Shown here one piece after another: positions 27,085 through 35,900 of a stretch of 42,818 nt of DNA; within the stretch, counting starts at the first letter, position 1; each line of letters starts with the position of its first letter. The translations under genes and the position numbers were made by a program. This DNA comes from Planctomycetaceae bacterium (lineage in GTDB: Bacteria > Planctomycetota > Planctomycetia > Pirellulales > Lacipirellulaceae): the NCBI GenBank assembly GCA_003233055.1, contig QIKP01000032.1, positions 1-42,818 of the forward strand, given 5' to 3'. Under the pieces are notes generated by a model. That model worked only from the letters and a program-made list of their open reading frames with translations, did no database searches and was not told the DNA's origin.

Positions 27085-28449
27085 ATGAAATTGGAAAGTG
27101 GAAAGTCGAATGCGGAATCGCGAAGCGCCGAAGGGGCTCCTCGTAACGAATCGCTGCGCGCTGCGGGCATTCGACCTTCCGCTTCTCCGCTCTCCGCCTT
27201 TACGTTGATCGAGCTGCTGATTGTTATCGTCATCCTTTCGCTGCTCACCGCTGCGGCGTTGCCAATCCTCACGCCCTCGACGACGGAGCGGCGTCTGCGC
27301 GAGGCATCGCGGGGACTCAATACGTTCATCGCCACCGTTCAGGCCCATGCGATTGGTAGCCAGCGCCCCGCTGGAATTGGCCTGAGGCGACTCTCCAGTG
27401 AGACAGGCAGGGACGACGCCCGTGGGGTTTGCCTCGAAGTCTTCGCCGTCGAACAGCCCGCGCCGTACGCCGGGTTTAGCGAAGACTCGAGCGTTCGCGT
27501 GGCACTGAATGTGGGCAATACGCCCCCCTTCGGATCCTTTCCATTTCCAACCGTGGGCATCGACTTCGTCACGCGCGGCCCTAACAGACGTAGTGTCGAT
27601 GACTTGCCGGAGGGCTGGGATTCGGACCTCGTGCCGACGGGGGTGATTCGCAGAGGCGATGTTATCGAAGTCAACGGCAATCGGTACGAAATCGTCGGTG
27701 CATTCGCGAACATGGCCTTGGATCCCGTGACAGAGTATTTCGGCGGTCACGATGGTTCGAACGATCGTCCAGCAACGATTGTTGCCCGACCGATCAACAA
27801 CTCAGGGCAGCTCATTGCGCCAGTCTGGGGCAATGCTGGTTTCCGTGTTACGGCTGCTTCGATATCTGCTGCGATCGCAGTCGCCCCTTACTGGACCGAA
27901 CCAGCTTCGTACAAGATCCTTCGCCAACCGGTCACCACCTCCGCTGCCCCTTATGCATTGCCCGAGGGCGTGGCGATCGACCTGGAGGCGTCGGGCGTGG
28001 CGGGGAGGATTCCGTTCCACTTCGAGATGCTCACCGACAACGACCAGCCGATTTTCATTCTTTTTACCCCGGAAGGTTCGGTCGAGCGTGTGCAATATCA
28101 GACCAACGGCGGAACGATCCGCATCACACCGACCGATAGAATATCGCTTTTGATAGGTCGGCGCGAGGCGATCCCCGCCGACACGAATATAGACCTCATC
28201 GCCGGCAGCGAGGAGGAACAGCAGGCCAAAAAAAACGAGATCAATTGGCTCAACATGGAAAGCCGGTGGGTTAACATCGGCTCGCAATCGGGCTCGGTCG
28301 TGACGACGGAGAATGCGTTTGTCGACATGCCGAACCTCACGGTGACCGATTTTGATGGGAACGGCAACACACCGCTCAACCGTCGCCGGAGCCAGATCCT
28401 TGCGGCCCAGGAATTTGCTAGAGAGATGCGCCGCCTTGGGGGTAGATAG
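27085..28449 (+). CDS. Pseudopilin (GspH-like), large
   Basis: A 454-residue pseudopilin with an unusually long 38-residue leader (Glu/Ser/Arg/Ala-rich), cleavage at SA/FTLIE (38/39), Glu43 at +5 and helix LLIVIVILSLLTAAALPIL. The first 60 mature residues (ERRLREASRGLNTFIATVQAHA) resemble the GspH/FimT helix pattern. The rest is beta-rich with no named domain. It follows the previous gene by 2 bases and is separated from the next pseudopilin by 170 bases carrying an inverted-repeat element. Confidence 0.87.
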   Translation: MKLESGKSNAESRSAEGAPRNESLRAAGIRPSASPLSAFTLIELLIVIVILSLLTAAALPILTPSTTERRLREASRGLNTFIATVQAHAIGSQRPAGIGLRRLSSETGRDDARGVCLEVFAVEQPAPYAGFSEDSSVRVALNVGNTPPFGSFPFPTVGIDFVTRGPNRRSVDDLPEGWDSDLVPTGVIRRGDVIEVNGNRYEIVGAFANMALDPVTEYFGGHDGSNDRPATIVARPINNSGQLIAPVWGNAGFRVTAASISAAIAVAPYWTEPASYKILRQPVTTSAAPYALPEGVAIDLEASGVAGRIPFHFEMLTDNDQPIFILFTPEGSVERVQYQTNGGTIRITPTDRISLLIGRREAIPADTNIDLIAGSEEEQQAKKNEINWLNMESRWVNIGSQSGSVVTTENAFVDMPNLTVTDFDGNGNTPLNRRRSQILAAQEFAREMRRLGGR

Positions 28450-28460
28450 AATAGATTTGT

Positions 28461-28572
28461 CGACGCAAAGGCGCAAAGGAGTAGTGACGCGCGAAGGAGA
28501 AATACGAACCACGAGAAGAGACCCTACCAACCCGACCTTTGCGCGTCTTGGCGACTTGGTGCCTTCGCGTCC
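28461..28572. repeat. Inverted-repeat element of the CGCAAAGGCGCAAAG type
   Basis: GACGCAAAGGCGCAAAGG (28462-28479) and, 55 bases on, CCTTTGCGCGTCTTGGCGAC with CTTGGTGCCTTCGCGTC (28536-28571) form imperfect inverted arms. Between them lies the purine-rich ACCACGAGAAGAGACC stretch. The pattern resembles a MITE-like spacer repeat seen in many environmental bacterial genomes; the copy seems decayed. It splits the pseudopilin run. Confidence 0.55.
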
Positions 28573-28619
28573 AACCAGAAGAGATTCTCAGGGGCTAAAC
28601 TGAGAAAAGAGAACTACTC

Positions 28620-29870
28620 ATGAACATTCAACACCGAATCTGCTATTCGTCACTCCTTCTTCGTCCTGCCCGAAAGGGAGTCACGCTTGTCGAAGTCCTC
28701 ATCGCAATCGGTATCCTAGCGGTCGGGATGCTCGGCGCGGCGTCGATGTTTCCGGTCGGCAGCTACTTCATGCGGAAGGGCGAGATCGCCGACCGGGGGG
28801 CCGCCATCGCTCAAGCTGCCTTTGCCGACCTGATCGCTCGCGACGGGCTTAATCCCGAAAAGTGGGAGATCTGGGCAGGAGGCCGCTACCAGCCGATGGG
28901 GTCCCGAATGCGCCAGTGGATGATCGATAACCGTGCCAGCACCACGTACCAAAAGGGGATGAACACCGACCTCGGTTTTGTCTACATCATCGACCCACTT
29001 GGGACGGCGAGCGGCATTCGTGCAAATCCAAATGGCGACCGAATGCTGCTTTCCCGCGCCCCTTACAATGCCAATCCACTCACAGAGATCGATGGCACGT
29101 CGGGACAGCCTTCCAACGCGACGGAGTGGAATGAATTTACGGGAGGCTGGCCTGTGCGGCGGCTTACGTCGATAGCGACCGACCTGGGCGACACGCCATC
29201 GGTGCCCATCGCCGAGAGCCTCTTCGCCAGTAGCGACGACCTTGCTTTCTCCGTCGACGACGACGATAAACCGAGCCAGACCCGAACCATCGCGTTCGCC
29301 TCCATGGGCAACGGCATCGACGATACCCCGATCAGCCGGGAGGCGAAGGGCGACTACTCTTGGATGGTTTCGATCGCCCCGACTCAAAGCGATGCCCGCG
29401 AGGCGCTCGCCTTCAACCCGTCGGCTTACTACTTCGATGTATCGGTTGTGGTGTTTTACAAGCGAGCTCTCCGATCGATCAGCGAGAGCGAACGGCTGGT
29501 GCATGGCGAGGTCCTCTCGACCGGCACCGGGGGTGGCGAGATTTTGTTAACCAAACTGTTGGATGGCATCGGCGGAAGCCCCTTCGAGGAACTCCAGCAG
29601 GGGCAATGGGTGATGGTCAGCGGCCCGCACGTGGCGAGTACGCCTGAGGAGCCACTTTTCTTCACCCAATGGTACCGGGTGCTCGCCATCGACGACGAGC
29701 AGCGAGGGCAGATAGACGATGCCGAGAAACAGCGCATCGTCGGCCTCCGTGGCCCCGATTGGCCCTGGTCCTTCGGAGATTCGGTCCGTGTCGGGCTGTT
29801 CCCCGGAGCGGTCGCCGTCCATACCAAAACGATACGTCTGGAATCGGCCGGACCCTATTCCGTGAAGTAA
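28620..29870 (+). CDS. Pseudopilin (GspI/PilV-like), large
   Basis: A 416-residue minor pseudopilin. Leader of 20 residues, cleavage at KG/VTLVE (20/21), Glu25 at +5, and a helix VLIAIGILAVGMLGAASMF that matches the GspI/PilV pattern better than GspG. Unlike the three preceding pseudopilins it keeps the canonical Gly at -1. The mature part is much longer than GspI (about 120 residues) and unassigned. It lies 106 bases before the giant GspK-like gene. Confidence 0.85.
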   Translation: MNIQHRICYSSLLLRPARKGVTLVEVLIAIGILAVGMLGAASMFPVGSYFMRKGEIADRGAAIAQAAFADLIARDGLNPEKWEIWAGGRYQPMGSRMRQWMIDNRASTTYQKGMNTDLGFVYIIDPLGTASGIRANPNGDRMLLSRAPYNANPLTEIDGTSGQPSNATEWNEFTGGWPVRRLTSIATDLGDTPSVPIAESLFASSDDLAFSVDDDDKPSQTRTIAFASMGNGIDDTPISREAKGDYSWMVSIAPTQSDAREALAFNPSAYYFDVSVVVFYKRALRSISESERLVHGEVLSTGTGGGEILLTKLLDGIGGSPFEELQQGQWVMVSGPHVASTPEEPLFFTQWYRVLAIDDEQRGQIDDAEKQRIVGLRGPDWPWSFGDSVRVGLFPGAVAVHTKTIRLESAGPYSVK

Positions 29871-29976
29871 ACCATGAGAGCACCCGACTCGGTGAGGTGA
29901 CCTTCCCCCATCGAGTGGCGAGCTACGAACGAGCGGGCCAGTTTCACAACAACGCTCGAACCTTGAGGCAAGAACG

Positions 29977-32900
29977 ATGTCTATTCGGAACCAGAACATG
30001 AAAAATACGAATCGCACCCGCCGCCCCACCCGCGGCCACACTTTTTGGCGCCAGCGTCCTGACCGGCGTGGGGTGCTGCTGATGGTGGTACTGAGCATGC
30101 TTGCGCTCTTTTTGCTCCTTGGCACGGCGTTTCTCGTGACGAGCAACTTCTACCAAAAATCCTCTAGGGATGCAGCCAAACTCAACCGTACGGGCAACAG
30201 CCCAAGCGACCTGTTGGAACGGGCCATGCTCCAGCTCCTCCGCGACACCAACAACCCGTCGAGCGTTCTCAAAGGCCACAGCCTGCTGCGGGACGTCTAT
30301 GGGACCGATGGGTTTATCGGGCGCGTCTTGGTGCCCAACGGTCAGGTGCAACTCATGGCGCAGTACGCCGGGGCATCGCTTGGTTCTTCTCCTGGGGCCT
30401 TAGGAAGTACGCAGGGCCAGTTGATCGATCTCTTTATGATGGATGACGGCGCGGGCTCGCCACCTCTTCCCGAGGCAGCGCATGTCATCAAGTTGGAGCG
30501 AGCGCCGGATGGAATGCCGGTCGACTACGATCCGTCGCGCGCCGATGGCTACTACAATGGTTGCCTGCTCACGATGCTTGATGGCCCCGCCGCAGGGCAG
30601 ACGACGCGGATATTGGACTATCGATTCGTCGGCATGTTTCCCGAACCATTGACGGGTAGTGGAAACTTCCCGGTCTGGCGGCTGCGGGTGATGGTGTTCC
30701 CTCGCGCCGATGGCGAGGCGCTCAACGTCGGGACCGCCGGGATCGAACTGCAAGAGTTGGTTCAAGATCGCAGCACGTTCACCGGCCACGCTTTCATGGT
30801 CAATGGCCGGCCGTTCAATGGCACCGGGGTCGGCTACAACCGCCTCGCAGCTGCCGGTACGCCAAGACTCAACGCGGTTGAGCGGGAAGTTGGCCCGGGC
30901 GGTTTTTTCGGCACCGAAATAGCGCTGACGCCCAACGCTCGGTACGTCGACACCACGCAGGCAGCGAGTCCCCTGAATGGCGATCCATTCGAGACATTCC
31001 CGCTCCCGCCGATCGCGGCGTTTCCGTTGCTCAATCCGACGGCCGATGCGGTGCTCTATCCGACGGCCGAAGGCCCTGGCGGCGCGGACGAGTCGTACGA
31101 CATTGCCGACTACCAAAACATGTTCCTCGCCCGGATGCCTCTCACCCCACGCGCCATGGCGGGTCTCGTGGATGGGACCGGTGTTGCCTACGAACTTGGG
31201 TCGCAGGAGGCTCATAACCTCATCAACTCCAGCGATCCGATGCGGGTCGACTCTGAAAACAGCGTGCTACCGTCGTTCCATCGCCCTGCGCTGGTGAACT
31301 TCTGGTACCACCGGTTCATGAATGTGCAGTGGCTTCCGGGAACGCCCAATGAGAATGAATTGGCCCAAACGATTGTCGCTCCCTACGGCCCTGACGCGAT
31401 TCGAGGCAACACCGACGATCCGACCGGTGTCGATCTCGCGCTGCGCGATCAGATCGTCGCGATCAAGCGAAAAATCATGATGCGCCCGATCCCCGAGGAT
31501 CACCCGAACTTTGATGGCTCGAACCTGGCGTCGCGAACACTCGACCCAGAGATCACGAATTATGGCGAAAACGACCAAATTCGTTACCCCTTCTGGGAGG
31601 TGATCGGCCCTTGGGATGTCGACAATGACAACGACGGCATCCCCGACAGTGTCTGGATCGACCTGGGCGACCCGGTCCAAAAGACCGAAGAGGGCCGGCT
31701 CTACAAGGCGATGTATGCTTTCTTAGTGGTCGACCTCGATAGCCGGCTGAATCTCAACGCGCATGGCTCGGTCGATCATTTTGCCAATACCGACTTCGAT
31801 CCGATTGAACGGGTAGTCGGCAATGTTGGAAACCTTTCGGGAGGCGACCTGCAGGCCCAAGGCAGCGACCCGACGCGATGGTCGTCCAACCGGATGCCGG
31901 TCGGCATGGGATGGGGCCCGGGCGACATTAGCCTGCGCTCGATCCTCTCGCCGGTGACGTTTCCTTACAGTGGGTCCTTCACTCGCGTCTTTGGCGATCC
32001 CACCAGCGACGACTACGCCCGGCTCTTCATGGGGCGCGTGCCAGGGGATCTCTTGTCGGACGCCATTTACGGCCGGAGTGGTACTTCGGCGAATACCCAG
32101 CCGGGGAGAAGTCTCTCGTGGGACAACACGACGGGAGCCATCGACCCTGCGTCGCGGGACTCCCATACCCCCTTCGACTTCGTGGGTTATCCCGTTGCGG
32201 ACCAACTACGGTCTATCCGACGAGGTGGTGTCCCGCAGTACACGTTCCCCTCCTCGTTCGGCACATCGCCCGACTTGCGCTGCCGGCAAGCGATTGGCAT
32301 CGATTACAGTGGGCAACCGGCTTACGAGGCGGTGTGGGAAAATCTGAATCCCGTCACGATGGCCGGTGATGCGTTAGTCCCGCTGGTCGACGATTCGCCG
32401 TACGAAATGAACCTGAGTTCCTCGGCGCGTCGAGGGCTTCCAAGTACCATAAGCCAAGACGACGACGCCCCGTTTGCGGTCGCGGAGCTGGAGCGGCTTT
32501 TGCGCAGCTATGACCCGGAGGCCGGCACTGCGCCGAGCCGGCTTTGGGACTTGGTCGATACGTTCGATCCCAATAAATCGGTCCTTACTCTCGCCTCGAA
32601 CCCGAGTAGCCCGTCGCCCGAGGAACTGGCGCTCGCCCAGACGCTGACGCAAGTCGCGCGCCGGCAAGTGACGACCGACAGCTACGAAATCCCCACCCCT
32701 GCGGATGTCGTCCCGAGCTACATCACCGAACTGGGGCCCGACGGTCTGCCAGGCAATGTGGGCGATGACGACGGCCAAGACAGCGATGGGGATGGCACCG
32801 ACGCCGAAGATGTGGTGCCCTTTAACGTGGCGACCGGTGTGGGCGAGATTGGGTGGTACGAGATTGATTCGAGTGACAACCGATTCTTGAGCGGTTGGTC

Positions 32901-35900
32901 GGACGACTTCGCCTCGCTCACCGGCAAGAGCGTCGCCGAAGCCCGGCTGGTCGACGTGCTCTGGTACCGAATTCAGAAGAGCCGCATCGAGCGCGGGATC
33001 AACCCTTACAATTTCAACCATGTCGAATCGGTCGCGCAGCTCAACGCGATCTCGGAGCAACTATTACCGCCCGAGGTCTTGGCTGGTTACAAAATGGACC
33101 TCAACCGCCCCTTCGGCGATGGCCGCGACAACAACGGCAACGGGATTGTCGATGAACCGATCGAGGCGGGGGAACCTTATCTGGATGAGAACAACAACGG
33201 CAGATGGGACGTCGGCGAAAAATTCGTCGACCTGGATGGCGACGGACAATACTACGCCGACAAGGACGAAGATGGCAACATCGACGTTTTGGATATCGAT
33301 GGCGATGGCAACTTCGAGCCGGTCGTCGACAACCTTTGGGCCGCGCAACTCGGCACGCCGGCGCTTGTCGACAATGCGATGGGGAAAGATGTGTCGGGGC
33401 GGTTGTTCGTTGATTTGGATAGTAACGGCGTATTCGATCCCAACGAAACGCTCCGCGACGACAAACACCTGGCCCGGCAGTTGTACGCCCGGCACTTGTA
33501 CGTGCTGATGCTGTTGCTGACCGACGAAGAGTACGTCGCTCCGTATAACATGGCCAACCCGCAAGTGCGGCGTTATTTGCGTCTGAAGGGAGAGGAGCTA
33601 AGGAATGCCACCGGCTCGATTTACGCGACTCAAGGGGAGGCGGAACTTGCTGCCCAGCGAAAGTACACCTGCCGGCAAATGGCCCAATGGGCCGTCAATT
33701 GCGTTGACTTCCGCGACAGCGACGCCTGCATGACACCCTTCGAGTACGACGAGAACCCGTGGGATGGATGGAACTGCGTCGATACCAACGGCACGCCCAA
33801 CGATCCGACCGACGATACCTTCTTTCCGCTGGATGGCGACCCGGGAACCGACGAAAACCACGGCCAGCGAGTCGACTGGGAGGAGATGGTCGCGCAGAAT
33901 ATCACCAACGGCGAAAAGTTATTCACCATCGGTGCGACGGGGAACCCAGACTTTACTAATAGAAGCAATGAACTCAACGCCCTCGATTCCACCCGCAACT
34001 GCGTTTGGGGCGCGGAGCGACCGGAGCTACTGATTACCGAGACACTGGCTTTTCACGATCGGAGGCAAGAAGATCTAGCAGGCAACAACTCCTCTGACCA
34101 CCAGGAAACGGCGCAAATTAATGGTGGCGGTAATAATCCAGATGCAGACCTCGACCAACGGCTACGTCCGCGAGGCAGCGCATTTTTTGAGCTCTACAAC
34201 CCCTGGTCAGGCGATGGTCAGCGGCCAGCAGAGCTCTACAGCAAACATACACGTAATCCTGCTACCGGTGATTTGGTTGACGTGAATGGTGATGGCCAGC
34301 TTGATGGGAGGGACATGCAGGCTTCGCCTGGCGTGGAATTGGGCCGATTAAGCAATCATGCAGACTCTCGTGGCCGCCGCTCTCCGGTATGGCGGATGAT
34401 TGTGGTCGAGGAATTGCCGTCTTATCGTAATCATCGCGGCGTGGACGACCTCCCGAACACTTCGCCACAAGAGAATACGTACGTCAATTTGGCCGAATCG
34501 CATAGCGCAATAGAACAGTCAGTGTTTCGAGAGCACTACGAAGCGGGTCTCCAAGCTTCCAATCCAGCGCCGGATGCTCCCGTGTTTATCCCTACCGACC
34601 CTGATTGGGACGAGATGTTTAGTTTTAGGCAAGGGGGCCGACGCGTGACGATGAAGGAGTGGATCCCGAGATTATCGGGAACAGTTACCACGCAAAACCC
34701 AGACCCTACCAACGCCAACGACCCTAATGAACCGGTTGATTATCAGCGTAAGCTGATCGTCAAACCTTATCCCTACATTGAACGAGAAATCTACTTCATC
34801 TCGAACAACAGCCCTAGCCTGGGAGGGAGTTCGCCGCGGCGTCTCTATACCAATGTGAATGTGGGGGCGATGGTTAACGAGTTTGTAACGGATTTCAGCA
34901 GCAATGTTACTGGGAGTCCACACGTGAGGATTCCCTACCGCTACATGCACCTCGAGGGAGGAAACGGCCGTACTTTACTATTCCGCTTCGTGAGCAAAAC
35001 AAACCCCACTTCACAACAAGAAGTGCAATTAGCACCCTTGATGCCCGGTCGCTACTGTGTTGTAGGTTCAGGAGGCACGCAGTATCCGAGTTTCCTAACG
35101 GCTCTGGACGAGGATGGAAATGTGCGTCAAGATGCTGTTTTTTCCTATGATTCACCTCGATTCATCTCAACGGTTGGCCGCCTAGAAAACACCACGCCGG
35201 GTCGCCCGTGGGGTGCCACCACCTACGGCAATAAGAATAATCTGCAGCAAACGCGGCGGTTTGAAATGATCCCGTCGACGGACCCCAATGTGCAACAATT
35301 CATGGTCGCCATGAATGGCGGAAATCCTGGGCTTGCAGAAGGATCACGGCAGAACGAACTATTCCGTGTTAACAATTCGTACCGTACGGCATTTGATTTT
35401 CACACAACACCGGGTGATAGCGATGAAAACGGTGAGCCCGATGCCAATATTGTCCATCCAACCATTGCCGTACCCATCGATGCATTGAGCCTTTCGGAAC
35501 CAATTTGCGGTTACGAAGTCCGTGAACGCGAGATTTCGGAAGCGGAAGGGTTACGATCCGCAGCTCTTGTATGGGATCCTCAACTTGCGAATGGGGAGGG
35601 CATGTACAGGATCGCTGCCGGCCCCGAATCGTACGACATGCCTTTTGACGATGAGGCGGTGCTTGCCCAAACAGGGACAACACCCAACTTTCGCTGCGTG
35701 CATCTACAGCGACTTGCTGATCCGACGTTACCTTGGAACCCTGCCCCTGGGTACGCGTCACACGATTCGGAACGCTTTGCGGTAGTTACGCACGATCCCT
35801 CTTTGCCGATGAATCCCTATCTGACGGTCGATTCAGCCAGTGTTGACTTGACCACTTTTAACGGCACCAATGATGAGCTGCCAAATCCTCCGACGACTCG

